A stretch of 64,000 nucleotides of DNA from Kangiella shandongensis (GTDB lineage Bacteria; Pseudomonadota; Gammaproteobacteria; Enterobacterales; Kangiellaceae): assembly GCF_020005365.1 (NCBI RefSeq), contig NZ_JACNML010000001.1, forward strand, positions 62,001 to 126,000, read 5' to 3'. This document shows positions 17,600 to 26,204 of the stretch, in pieces (position 1 is the first letter of the stretch; the number at the start of each line of letters is the position of its first letter). The position numbers were made by a program, and so were the translations under genes. Below the pieces are notes generated by a model, which was not told the origin of the DNA, did no database searches, and worked only from the letters and a program-made list of their open reading frames with translations.

Positions 17600-18577
17600 A
17601 TGGGACTACTGCAAGTTGAAAATTTAAGCGTTGAGTTTAAAACTGATGAAGGCATCATCACGGCAGTCGATAAAGCGAAAATAGCGATTAACGCTGGGCA
17701 GGTACAAGGCGTTATTGGCGAGTCCGGATCAGGGAAGAGTGTTATGGCGCTGGCAATAGCAGGTTTACTATCACCGGCAGCTACCATGAGAGCCGATTTA
17801 TTCAACCTGGATGGCCATGATTTAACCCGCATGAGTTCCGCCGAACGACAAAAGATTATCAGCAGTAATATTTCCATTATTTTTCAGGAACCAACGTCGA
17901 GCCTGAATCCCTCTTTAACCATCGGTTATCAACTCGATGAAACCATTCGTTTTCATGGTGGCGGAACGCGTAAAGAGCGTTTTGAGAAATCGTTGGAGCT
18001 GTTGAACCAGGTCGGCATCATGAATGCTAAGCGTCGTTATAAAGAGTACCCTCACCAGCTATCTGGCGGCCTCAACCAGCGTGTGATGATTGCCATGGCA
18101 TTAGCCTGTCAGCCAAAACTGCTTATCGCGGATGAACCAACCACGGCACTCGACGTAACCGTACAGTCACAAATACTGGATTTGTTGCTGAAACTTAATG
18201 AGGAACATCATATGGCCCTCATGTTAATTACTCACGACTTTTCAATATTATCTGAAACGACAGACAAAGTTTATGTCATGTACGGCGGGCAAATTGTCGA
18301 ATCAGGTCGAACCTACAATTTACTAAGTCAGCCATACCACCCTTATACCAAGGCGCTGCTCGATAGTGTTCCACACTACGGGATGCACTATAAAAAAGGG
18401 CGGCGCCTCTTTAACCTCAAAGGCAGTACACCATCGCTGGATCACTTGCCCGTTGGCTGTTATCTGGGACCTCGCTGCCCTTATGCCAATAAGAAATGCG
18501 TTCAACCTCCGGAGCTTCGTTCTCTTAAAGGACGTAAGGTGCGCTGTCACTTCCCACTGCTGGAGGATGATTCCTAA
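17600..18577 (+). CDS. sapD: Peptide ABC transporter ATP-binding protein SapD
   Basis: 325 aa. Walker A GESGSGKS is at about residues 39-46, followed by the Q-loop IFQEPTSSLNP, the signature LSGGLNQRVMIA, Walker B LLIADEPTTALD and the H-switch ITHDF. The C-terminal oligopeptide extension holds four cysteines (CYLGPRCPYANKKC, then C in VRCHF), which in DppD/OppD-type proteins bind a [4Fe-4S] cluster. The length fits E. coli SapD (330 aa). It pairs with SapF. Confidence 0.9.
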   Translation: MGLLQVENLSVEFKTDEGIITAVDKAKIAINAGQVQGVIGESGSGKSVMALAIAGLLSPAATMRADLFNLDGHDLTRMSSAERQKIISSNISIIFQEPTSSLNPSLTIGYQLDETIRFHGGGTRKERFEKSLELLNQVGIMNAKRRYKEYPHQLSGGLNQRVMIAMALACQPKLLIADEPTTALDVTVQSQILDLLLKLNEEHHMALMLITHDFSILSETTDKVYVMYGGQIVESGRTYNLLSQPYHPYTKALLDSVPHYGMHYKKGRRLFNLKGSTPSLDHLPVGCYLGPRCPYANKKCVQPPELRSLKGRKVRCHFPLLEDDS

Positions 18578-19362
18578 TGCCAAACTTATTTGCCGCAAAG
18601 GACATCAGAAAGAGTTATAAAGTCTCAAACAACCCCCTCAAAAAAGGTGCGCTGGAAGTACTGCAAGGCGTTAGTTTCAGCCTCAACGAAGGACAAACGC
18701 TGGCCGTTGTCGGAGAGTCAGGCTCTGGCAAATCAACCTTAGCACGCATCCTGGTTGGGGCCGATAATCCAGACAGTGGGGAACTGCTATTTGAAGGCCG
18801 GAATATCTTAAAGAAGAAAAATAAATTCGAATGGTATAAAAATATCCGCATGATTTTTCAGGACGCGTCTGCATCGCTCAACCCCAGAACTACCATCAGG
18901 CAAAGCCTTGAAGAACCATTGCATAACGGCACAAACTATACCTCCAGCCAGCGACGAGAAAGAATTCTGGAAGTCCTGGAAATGGTTGGGCTCCGCCCCG
19001 AGTATGCTGAACGTTATCCGCATACTTTCTCTGGAGGACAGCGCCAGCGCATTGCCATCGCTCGGGCGCTCCTGCTTAGGCCTAAAGTCATCGTTGCTGA
19101 CGAGCCTGTATCTGCGTTGGATGTATCCGTCCAGGCCCAGATCATTAACTTGCTACTCGATTTACAAGATCAACTCGATTTAGCTTACGTCTTTATTTCA
19201 CACGATCTTGGCCTAGTCCAACACTTCAGTAATAAAGTGCTGGTATTAAATGATGGTAAGCAGGAGGAATATGGTCGTGTTACCGACATTTTCAGTCAGC
19301 CTAAATCTCAATACACTCTGGAATTATTGAATGCTTCGGCCGGTTACAAAAAACCAACCTGA
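18577..19362 (+). CDS. sapF: Peptide ABC transporter ATP-binding protein SapF
   Basis: 261 aa. Walker A GESGSGKS at about residues 46-53, FQDASASLNP Q-loop, signature FSGGQRQRIAIA, Walker B VIVADEPVSALD and switch ISHDLG are all intact. It lacks the C-terminal Cys-rich extension of SapD, as usual for SapF/DppF. The start overlaps the sapD stop (TAATG). A strong terminator follows 18 bp after the stop, closing the sapABCDF operon. Confidence 0.9.
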   Translation: MPNLFAAKDIRKSYKVSNNPLKKGALEVLQGVSFSLNEGQTLAVVGESGSGKSTLARILVGADNPDSGELLFEGRNILKKKNKFEWYKNIRMIFQDASASLNPRTTIRQSLEEPLHNGTNYTSSQRRERILEVLEMVGLRPEYAERYPHTFSGGQRQRIAIARALLLRPKVIVADEPVSALDVSVQAQIINLLLDLQDQLDLAYVFISHDLGLVQHFSNKVLVLNDGKQEEYGRVTDIFSQPKSQYTLELLNASAGYKKPT

Positions 19363-19380
19363 TAAGCACTAGTCGGACAC

Positions 19381-19410
19381 AAAAAAGCCACTCAGCTGAG
19401 TGGCTTTTTT
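19381..19410. terminator. Bidirectional terminator between sapF and ppiD
   Basis: The fully self-complementary GCCACTCAGCTGAGTGGC is flanked by six A and a run of T; it serves the convergent sap and ppiD transcripts. Confidence 0.9.
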
Positions 19411-19426
19411 TATATTGGTAAACGGA

Positions 19427-21340
19427 CTATCGTTTTACTTCTACTGTACTCTGGAAGTACTTAACGACATTGGAATTTTCATCCTGCGTACTCAGGTTCT
19501 TCGCCATTTGCTCTAACTGAGTACGAGTAGCATTATCCATTTCCTCTGGGTCAGGATAATTAATACCCTTCAACTCGATTACAGCATAATCACCATTGCT
19601 AAGCGGCTTGACGTCATACACCGTTTCATCACCCAATGATGCAGGCAGCTGATATACTGCTGATACCAGATCAAATTTCATCCCGGAGTCACGACGCTTC
19701 AACTCGGTATTCTCTTGCCAGCTCAAACCTTTTTCAGAAATCAGAGATTCCGTTGACTCTCTTTTTGCAAGGGCTGCAAGGACTTCATTCGCGAAAGCTT
19801 CACTCTCTACAGCTGCTTTCTGCTGAGTCATAGTTTTAACAATCTGTTCTCTTACTTCTTGAAGAGGTTTAACCGACTCTGCCTGATAATCGGTAGCCGT
19901 TACATAAATAATGTCTTTGCTGCCAAGCTCAATTTTGTCACTCACTTCTTTAGAATCAATAACTTGAGCTGTAAAAGCTTTTTCCAGTAAAGCTGGTTCG
20001 GCCGCAACCCCCGTTGCATTCTGTTTACTGAACATACCCGTTTCTGCCACATCCAGGCCAACTTGCTCAGCAAACTTGTTAATGTCGTCACCATATTCAA
20101 ATAAGGCTTCATCCAGCTTAGATTCTTTCGTGTAGAATTCATCATTAGCGGCTTCTTTAGCAAGTGCCTCTATAATATCATCGCGAACCTCTGCTAACGG
20201 CGTCGTAGAACCGCCACGACGCTCCACTAGTTTGATGATATGAAAACCAAACTGTGACTCAACCACATCAGATACGTCCCCAGCTGCTTCTAAAGCTAAC
20301 GCAGCCTTCTCAAACTCAGGATCCCAGCCAGTACCCGCGGACTCTGCGCTTTGCTCGACCGCATCAACCCAATCCAGTTGACCACCGTTTTCTGCACTGA
20401 AAGTATCGCTCGAATGCTCTTCTGCTAAAGTCGCAAAATCAGCACCCTGCTTGATCTCTTCAAGCAGATTCTCTGCTTTTGCTTTCGCACTCTCTACAGA
20501 GTTATCAATTAAGATATGAGCCACCTGAATTTCGGCAGGCTCCTGATAGTTCGATTTTTGCTGCTCGTAATACTCCTGGACAGCAGCCTCAGTAACCTCT
20601 GACTTTTTAGCTTCGATCAGGTTATCGGCCGACAACCGAACATATTTTAAGTTAATTTGCTCTGGCTGCTTAAATTGCTCTTGATTCTTTTGATAGTAGT
20701 CATTAATGGCATCTTCATCAAAAGTCACCGATTCGGCAAATGTCGCCACAGGAACACGCAAAACACGAACGTCACGCGTCTGTTCCTGTAGACGATACAA
20801 GGTCTCAACTTCATTCGGTAAAGCAAACCCCGAGTTATTCAAACCATCTTGCAGCTGCTCGCGTGCAATTGATTCTCTGGCCATTTCAGCCAGGCGGTCT
20901 TCAGACATGCCGTTTTGGCGCAGAATTTCTTTGGCCTGAGCAGGAGAATATTCGCCCGCTATTTGAAATGCCTCGTTAGTACGGATCCAATCTTTTACCT
21001 GGGCTTCTGAAGCAGCAAAACCTGCCCGGGCAACACCAGCAACGACAACTTCATCATTAATTAACTGCCGTTCAATCGTTTGGCGTAATTGCTCACGGCT
21101 AGCTTCTGTTGGATAACGCTGTTCAAAGCCTTGAGCATCACGCTGGCGCATCAGGTCGATTTGTCTTTGCACGCGTTGGCTGCTGATAGAAACACCATCA
21201 ACCTCAGCGATTCGATTTGGATCACCACCAAACATATTGGCGCCAAAGTAGCCTGCTCCAATGAAGAACACAATAATGAGGAACATAACGAACTTCATTA
21301 TCGGGTTATTCATGCTTTGCTGAATCTTTTCCAACATCAT
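19427..21340 (-). CDS. ppiD: Peptidyl-prolyl cis-trans isomerase/chaperone PpiD
   Basis: 637 aa. A single N-terminal membrane anchor (FVMFLIIVFFIGAGYFG, about residues 16-34) is followed by a SurA-like N-terminal chaperone region (to about 250), one parvulin PpiC domain (about 270-375: VAHILIDNS, GADFATLAEEHSSD, GGQLDW, FGFHIIKL), and a second, degenerate C-terminal region. PpiD is anchored in the inner membrane and receives newly translocated proteins at SecYEG. The position just after hupB matches E. coli and Pseudomonas. A terminator follows tRNA-Asp upstream, so it likely has its own promoter. Confidence 0.95.
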   Translation of the reverse strand: MMLEKIQQSMNNPIMKFVMFLIIVFFIGAGYFGANMFGGDPNRIAEVDGVSISSQRVQRQIDLMRQRDAQGFEQRYPTEASREQLRQTIERQLINDEVVVAGVARAGFAASEAQVKDWIRTNEAFQIAGEYSPAQAKEILRQNGMSEDRLAEMARESIAREQLQDGLNNSGFALPNEVETLYRLQEQTRDVRVLRVPVATFAESVTFDEDAINDYYQKNQEQFKQPEQINLKYVRLSADNLIEAKKSEVTEAAVQEYYEQQKSNYQEPAEIQVAHILIDNSVESAKAKAENLLEEIKQGADFATLAEEHSSDTFSAENGGQLDWVDAVEQSAESAGTGWDPEFEKAALALEAAGDVSDVVESQFGFHIIKLVERRGGSTTPLAEVRDDIIEALAKEAANDEFYTKESKLDEALFEYGDDINKFAEQVGLDVAETGMFSKQNATGVAAEPALLEKAFTAQVIDSKEVSDKIELGSKDIIYVTATDYQAESVKPLQEVREQIVKTMTQQKAAVESEAFANEVLAALAKRESTESLISEKGLSWQENTELKRRDSGMKFDLVSAVYQLPASLGDETVYDVKPLSNGDYAVIELKGINYPDPEEMDNATRTQLEQMAKNLSTQDENSNVVKYFQSTVEVKR

Positions 21341-21410
21341 AGCTGAAATTACCTTTCGTTTATAAACTTTGCTTTATTTGTAGATTACCGGCTTTTATAA
21401 GCCAGTTATA

Positions 21411-21434
21411 AAAAACGCGCCTAATGAGGCGCGC
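21411..21434 (-). terminator. Terminator after hupB-tRNA-Val-tRNA-Asp
   Basis: On the minus strand CGCGCC/GGCGCG forms a stem with loop TCATTA followed by TTTTT, 8 bp beyond the tRNA-Asp 3' end and upstream of ppiD. Confidence 0.8.
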
Positions 21435-21442
21435 TTAAAAAG

Positions 21443-21519
21443 TGGCGGAGCGGACGGGACTCGAACCCGCGACCCCCGGCGTGACAGGCCGGTATTCTAA
21501 CCAGCTGAACTACCGCTCC
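21443..21519 (-). tRNA. tRNA-Asp (anticodon GTC)
   Basis: 77 nt on the minus strand: acceptor GGAGCGG/CCGCTCC, D-arm AGTTCAGCTGGTT, anticodon loop with GTC, T-arm GGTTCGAGTCC, CCA encoded. Close to the E. coli tRNA-Asp sequence. The discriminator base is G. Confidence 0.97.
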
Positions 21520-21533
21520 GAATTTTTAAGTCC

Positions 21534-21565
21534 TCACCACAAGCGTTCAACTGAACTTGTGGTGA
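21534..21565 (-). other. Long hairpin in tRNA-Val/tRNA-Asp spacer
   Basis: TCACCACAAG (21534-21543) is perfectly complementary to CTTGTGGTGA (21556-21565), and outer AAGTC/GACTT can extend the stem past an internal loop. There is no T-run, so it is probably an RNA processing signal in the polycistronic precursor rather than a terminator. Confidence 0.6.
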
Positions 21566-21571
21566 AAGACT

Positions 21572-21647
21572 TGGTGGGTGGTACTGGGCTCGAACCAGTG
21601 ACCCTCGCCTTGTAAGGGCGATGCTCTCCCAACTGAGCTAACCACCC
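21572..21647 (-). tRNA. tRNA-Val (anticodon TAC)
   Basis: 76 nt on the minus strand: GGGTGGT...ACCACCC acceptor, D-arm TAGCTCAGTTGGGAGAGC, anticodon loop CTTACAA (TAC), T-arm GGTTCGAGCCC, CCA encoded. It starts 13 bp after the hupB stop, so it is co-transcribed with hupB. Confidence 0.97.
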
Positions 21648-21660
21648 GCAAAAACGGCGC

Positions 21661-21933
21661 TTAGTTTACCGCGTCTTTAAGCGCTTTACCAGCTTTAAAT
21701 CCAGGAACTTTTGCGGCTTTAATTTGGATAGTTTCGCCAGTCTTAGGATTACGGCCTGTACGAGCTGCACGCTCTTTTACAGAGAAGGTACCGAAACCAA
21801 CTAAAGAAACTTGCTCACCTTTTTGTAGCGAGTCAGTTACAGCACCTAGCATTGAATCCAACGCACGACCTGCTGCTGCTTTAGAAATATCTGCGCCTGC
21901 TGCAATAGCATCAATTAATTCTGATTTATTCAC
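21661..21933 (-). CDS. hupB: DNA-binding protein HU-beta
   Basis: 90 aa, the standard HU length. It begins [26 protein letters not shown] and carries the beta-arm [21 protein letters not shown] with the conserved RNP motif (proline that intercalates DNA) and C-terminal [15 protein letters not shown] bends and compacts DNA non-specifically. It follows lon as in most gammaproteobacteria, has its own promoter (22021-22050) and a GGGGAAAG Shine-Dalgarno, and is followed closely by tRNA-Val and tRNA-Asp. Confidence 0.96.
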   Translation of the reverse strand: MNKSELIDAIAAGADISKAAAGRALDSMLGAVTDSLQKGEQVSLVGFGTFSVKERAARTGRNPKTGETIQIKAAKVPGFKAGKALKDAVN

Positions 21934-22020
21934 ACACTTTCCCCTTTATTTTTTAGAAATCTGTGATTAAAAAAATATACTGCGTTTCTTAGAGTTTTTA
22001 TGCATAACTCAAGGTGCTCT

Positions 22021-22050
22021 GTTATATCAATTGACTGTCAAAACTGTCAA
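22021..22050 (-). promoter_or_regulatory. Predicted sigma-70 promoter of hupB-tRNA transcript
   Basis: On the minus strand TTGACA (22050-22045), an 18-bp spacer and TATAAC (22026-22021), about 88 bp before the hupB start. The -35 is a perfect consensus and the -10 has one mismatch. Confidence 0.65.
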
Positions 22051-22101
22051 GATAATTTAGAGCAATATGGCTAAAAGTCTCTAGAAATCAGCATTTCACG
22101 C

Positions 22102-24504
22102 TTAATGTGGTTGAATTTTGTTCTGTTCACCTTTTTCTGCTGATGCAGTTTCGGGTTTCGATTCAACCGGTTTACTGATAGGCTCAGGCAATCGCTCAAG
22201 AGCAATATCAATAACTTCGTCAATCCATTTCACAGCAATGATCTCAAGATCCTGCTTAATATTTTTAGGTATATCCTCGAGATTCCGTTCATTTTCTTTC
22301 GGGATAATCACCGTTTTTATTTCACCTCTGTGTGCTGCCAGAAGTTTTTCTTTAAGCCCACCGATCGGCAGAACTTCACCACGTAAGGTAATCTCCCCCG
22401 TCATAGCAACGTCTTTTCGCACCGGAATTTTAGTCAGGCTGGAAATCAGCGCCGTACACATACCGATACCCGCGCTCGGGCCATCTTTCGGCGTCGCACC
22501 TTCTGGTACGTGGATGTGCAGGTCTTTCTTCTCATAAAAGTCAGGTTCGATACCTAACGCTAAACAGCGGCTACGAACCACCGTCATTGCAGCCTGAATC
22601 GATTCTTTCATCACGTCACCAAGCTGACCAGTAAAGACCGTTTTGCCTTTGCCGTCCATAACCACGGATTCAATCGTCAATAATTCACCGCCAACCGAAG
22701 TCCAGGCAAGTCCAGTAACCTGGCCCACCTTATTACTCTCACCTGCGCGGCCATAATCAAAGCGTTGCACACCCAGATATTTATTGATGTTCTTTTCCGT
22801 AACCTTGACCGTTTTCTTAGCCTTTTTCGCTAACAGCTGCTCTTTGACCGTTTTACGGCAGACTTTCGATATCTCACGCTCCAGATTACGCACACCCGAT
22901 TCACGAGTGTAGTAACGGATAATACTACGAAGCGCATTATCAGACAGTTCCAGCTCGTTTGTCTTCAAACCAGCATTTTTAATCTGCTTCGGCAACAGGT
23001 ATCGCTTGGCGATCTCAACCTTTTCATCTTCGGTATAGCCCGGGATTCGAATAACTTCCATCCGATCCAGTAACGGTGCCGGAATATTCATGGAGTTCGA
23101 TGTTGCGATAAACATCACTTCTGACAGATCATAATCCACTTCTAAATAATGGTCACTGAAGGTATGGTTCTGCTCAGGGTCCAGCACCTCAAGCAATGCA
23201 GAAGAGGGATCGCCACGCATATCCATCGACATTTTATCGATCTCATCTAACAGAAATAACGGGTTCTTAACAGCAATCTTGCTCATGCGCTGCATAATCT
23301 TACCCGGCATCGCACCGATATAGGTACGACGGTGGCCACGGATTTCTGCTTCATCACGCACACCACCTAACGCCATACGAACATACTTTCGGCCTGTGGC
23401 ACGAGCAATCGACTGCCCTAATGACGTTTTACCCACACCAGGGGGACCGACAAGGCACAATACCGGTCCTTTCAGCTTCTTCACTCGTTGCTGCACGGCC
23501 AGGTATTCGAGAATACGATCTTTGATCTTCTCTAAACCATAATGATCTTCATCCAACACTTCTTCGGCTTTAACCAGATCATGTTTTACTCGACTACGCT
23601 TTTTCCAGGGCACTCCCAGCAGCCAGTCAATGTAACCACGAACGACGGTCGCTTCGGCCGACATTGGTGACATCATTTTTAATTTTTTCAGCTCAGCTTC
23701 GGCCTTCTCCTTGGCTTCTTTTGTCATGCCAGCTTCTTCGATCTTCTTCGCTAACTCTTCATGCTCTGAAGCCGTTTCCTCACCATCACCCAGCTCTTTC
23801 TGAATCGCTTTTATTTGCTCATTCAGATAATACTCACGCTGATTCTTTTCCATCTGGTTCTTAACGCGACCACGAATCCGTTTTTCCACTTCCAGCAGAT
23901 CCATTTCGCTTTCCATCTTGCTCATCAAGTGCTCAAGACGCTCTACCACAGACTCCATTTGCAGTATTTCCTGCTTGTCTTCAATATTCAAAGACATATG
24001 GGCAGCGATGCTGTCCGCCAGACGGCTTGGATTTTCAATGCCGGACAAAGTAGTCAGAATCTCACTCGGAATTTTCTTATTGAGCTTCACATACTTGTCA
24101 AAGCTATTCAGTGCCGCTCGAGCTAAAGCATCTTCCTGATCTTCCTGTCCCGAGACATTTTCTATCAGGCTCACCTCAGAGATAAACATGGGATCCGTTT
24201 CTACAAAACGCTCAACTTTTGCTCGCTGTACACCTTCTACCAAAACTTTGACATTCCCATCAGGGAGTTTCAGCATCTGTAAAATTGTTGCCACACAGCC
24301 GTGATCAAATACTTGATCAGTATCCGGCATATCTTCAGTCGCTTCCTTCTGTGCGACTAACATGACTTGCTTATCACCGTTTGTCGCTTCCTCCAATGCT
24401 TGAATCGACTTTTCTCGCCCAACAAACAGCGGAATCACCATGTGTGGGAAGACCACAACATCGCGTAACGGTAATAATGGAAGTTGTTTAGTTTCTAATG
24501 GCAT
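22102..24504 (-). CDS. lon: ATP-dependent Lon protease
   Basis: 800 aa, near the usual 780-810. An N-terminal LON substrate domain ([23 protein letters not shown]) is followed by the AAA+ domain with Walker [10 protein letters not shown] (about residue 350), Walker [10 protein letters not shown], and the C-terminal protease domain with catalytic Ser in PKDGPSAG (about 680) and catalytic Lys in [10 protein letters not shown]. Lon degrades misfolded and regulatory proteins in the cytosol. It follows clpX by 89 bp, which contain a 9-bp stem hairpin. The C-terminal tail ([21 protein letters not shown]) is a charged extension. Confidence 0.97.
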   Translation of the reverse strand: MPLETKQLPLLPLRDVVVFPHMVIPLFVGREKSIQALEEATNGDKQVMLVAQKEATEDMPDTDQVFDHGCVATILQMLKLPDGNVKVLVEGVQRAKVERFVETDPMFISEVSLIENVSGQEDQEDALARAALNSFDKYVKLNKKIPSEILTTLSGIENPSRLADSIAAHMSLNIEDKQEILQMESVVERLEHLMSKMESEMDLLEVEKRIRGRVKNQMEKNQREYYLNEQIKAIQKELGDGEETASEHEELAKKIEEAGMTKEAKEKAEAELKKLKMMSPMSAEATVVRGYIDWLLGVPWKKRSRVKHDLVKAEEVLDEDHYGLEKIKDRILEYLAVQQRVKKLKGPVLCLVGPPGVGKTSLGQSIARATGRKYVRMALGGVRDEAEIRGHRRTYIGAMPGKIMQRMSKIAVKNPLFLLDEIDKMSMDMRGDPSSALLEVLDPEQNHTFSDHYLEVDYDLSEVMFIATSNSMNIPAPLLDRMEVIRIPGYTEDEKVEIAKRYLLPKQIKNAGLKTNELELSDNALRSIIRYYTRESGVRNLEREISKVCRKTVKEQLLAKKAKKTVKVTEKNINKYLGVQRFDYGRAGESNKVGQVTGLAWTSVGGELLTIESVVMDGKGKTVFTGQLGDVMKESIQAAMTVVRSRCLALGIEPDFYEKKDLHIHVPEGATPKDGPSAGIGMCTALISSLTKIPVRKDVAMTGEITLRGEVLPIGGLKEKLLAAHRGEIKTVIIPKENERNLEDIPKNIKQDLEIIAVKWIDEVIDIALERLPEPISKPVESKPETASAEKGEQNKIQPH

Positions 24505-24550
24505 GAACTCTACTTTCCTGGGATTTATAAAAATCTACTCAGTGGGAAAT

Positions 24551-24574
24551 GGTTACAGCGAACAAGCTGTAACC
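24551..24574 (-). other. Hairpin in the clpX-lon intergenic gap
   Basis: GGTTACAGC (24551-24559) and GCTGTAACC (24566-24574) form a perfect 9-bp stem with a 6-nt loop, 20 bp beyond the clpX stop. No U-tract follows on the minus strand, so it may be a weak terminator, a 3' stabiliser of clpX mRNA or part of the lon leader. Confidence 0.5.
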
Positions 24575-24593
24575 ACAACATAATTTATATGTA

Positions 24594-25862
24594 CTACTCA
24601 GATGCAGCCTTGGACTGGTTGTCGTAAATCAATAAAGGCTCTGCTTCACCCTTTACAACAGCACCGTCAATACAGACTTTACTGACCCCTTCTAATGAAG
24701 GTAAGTCATACATGGTGTCTAATAAAATTTCTTCAAGGATGGAACGCAATCCTCGAGCTCCTGTACGGCGAGCCATCGCTTTTTGTGCAATCGCTGCTAA
24801 CGCATCTTTACGGAACTCCAGCTCAACATTCTCCAAAGAGAATAACTTGCTGTACTGCTTAGTCAGGGCATTTTTGGGCTCGGTTAAAATACGCACTAAC
24901 GCCGTTTCATCCAGCTCTCTTAAAGTCGTCACAATCGGTAAACGACCAATAAATTCAGGAATTAAACCAAATTTAACCAGATCATCAGGCTCCACCATCT
25001 TCAGCATTTCACCGACTTTTGCGCTATCGTTAACTTCTTTAACATCAGCACCGAAGCCGATACCGCCTTTCTCGGTACGCTCCTGGATCACTTTTTCAAG
25101 TCCTGCGAATGCACCACCACAGACAAACAGGATATTGCCGGTATTTACCTGCAAGAACTCTTGCTGCGGATGCTTACGACCGCCCTGAGGTGGAACTGAT
25201 GCCACAGTACCTTCGATAAGTTTTAATAAAGCCTGCTGTACGCCTTCACCGGAAACATCGCGCGTAATAGACGGATTATCTGACTTGCGGGAAATCTTAT
25301 CGATCTCATCAATATAGACGATACCGCGCTCAGCCTTTTCCACGTCATAATCACACTTTTGTAAAAGCTTCTGTATGATGTTTTCAACGTCTTCACCGAC
25401 ATAACCGGCTTCCGTTAAAGTAGTCGCATCAGCCATGGTGAAAGGAACGTCCAACATACGAGCCAACGTTTCCGCCAGTAACGTTTTACCACTACCTGTT
25501 GGGCCGATCAGCAATATGTTACTTTTACCTAACTCGACGTCCTGGTGTTCACTGGAATGAGGTTCACTTTCAAGGCGCTTATAATGATTATAAACCGCGA
25601 CAGAAAGCACTTTTTTTGCTTCTTCCTGACCAATCACATACTGCTCTAAAAACTCAGCAATCTCCTTTGGTTTCGGTAATTTTTCCTTAGCTTCTTTCGA
25701 CGCAATCTCTTGAATTTCTTCAATAATAATGTCATTGCATAAATCCACACACTCATTACAGATAAATACGCGAGGACCTGCAATCAGCTTTTTTACTTCG
25801 TGCTGACTTTTGCCACAAAACGAACAATAGAGTGTTTTATCGTCGGAGTTCTCGTTACTCAT
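24594..25862 (-). CDS. clpX: ATP-dependent Clp protease ATP-binding subunit ClpX
   Basis: 422 aa, standard length. The N-terminal C4 zinc-binding domain has Cys at residues 13, 16, 35 and 38 (CSFC, CNEC). AAA+ motifs are Walker A GPTGSGKT (about 120), Walker B VYIDEIDK, pore loop GYVGED, and the IGF loop needed to dock on ClpP (GGIGFGA, residues near 270). It unfolds tagged substrates and feeds them to ClpP. In this genome clpX is separated from clpP by about 4 kb carrying two unrelated genes, so it needs its own promoter upstream of 25862; a GAGGT Shine-Dalgarno is present. Confidence 0.97.
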   Translation of the reverse strand: MSNENSDDKTLYCSFCGKSQHEVKKLIAGPRVFICNECVDLCNDIIIEEIQEIASKEAKEKLPKPKEIAEFLEQYVIGQEEAKKVLSVAVYNHYKRLESEPHSSEHQDVELGKSNILLIGPTGSGKTLLAETLARMLDVPFTMADATTLTEAGYVGEDVENIIQKLLQKCDYDVEKAERGIVYIDEIDKISRKSDNPSITRDVSGEGVQQALLKLIEGTVASVPPQGGRKHPQQEFLQVNTGNILFVCGGAFAGLEKVIQERTEKGGIGFGADVKEVNDSAKVGEMLKMVEPDDLVKFGLIPEFIGRLPIVTTLRELDETALVRILTEPKNALTKQYSKLFSLENVELEFRKDALAAIAQKAMARRTGARGLRSILEEILLDTMYDLPSLEGVSKVCIDGAVVKGEAEPLLIYDNQSKAASE

Positions 25863-26204
25863 TTTCTACCTCAAGCAAACGCCTTGAATCAAATTATCGG
25901 CGTGGCTTTAATTAATGCTTTCTATACTCTGCTAAGCAGGCGTTTCCATAAAGAGGAAATGAGGCTGATTCGTGATATTTCAAGTATGAAATGAAGGTTT
26001 GCCGCTACATTAACCTCAGAAATCACCTCTTTATAGGTTAACAGTACCAAATATAGCCCAGCAACAAAAGCAAAAAGCCGCGCAAAGCCAGAACAGCTCT
26101 AAATTTTACACATTTTGTCCTATGTCTAGCACGCTGTGGTTAACGGTCTCAAACCTCGATTATGCTATACTGTTGACAGGTTCAAATTGCTGCCGAGACG
26201 CCCA
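25863..26204. other. Divergent intergenic region, clpX / phosphatase-kinase gene
   Basis: 342 bp with no convincing gene. It must hold the clpX promoter (minus) and the promoter for the plus-strand fusion gene. A -10-like TATACT lies at 26166-26171, 34 bp before that gene's ATG. TTAATTAA near 25910 is a small palindrome. No heat-shock-type -35/-10 pair for clpX is obvious to me. Confidence 0.4.

Noticed and set aside
24551-24574. Rho-independent terminator between clpX and lon
   Set aside because: The stem is good, but no U-tract follows on the minus strand, so I list it only as a hairpin.
26166-26178. TTGACA at 26173 as a -35 element
   Set aside because: It lies downstream of the TATACT -10-like hexamer and only 27 bp before the ATG, so the order is wrong for that promoter.
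26136-26204. Longer start (GTG at 26136) for the phosphatase-kinase gene
   Set aside because: It would place 23 residues before a standard signal peptide; ATG at 26205 puts the signal peptide at the N-terminus.
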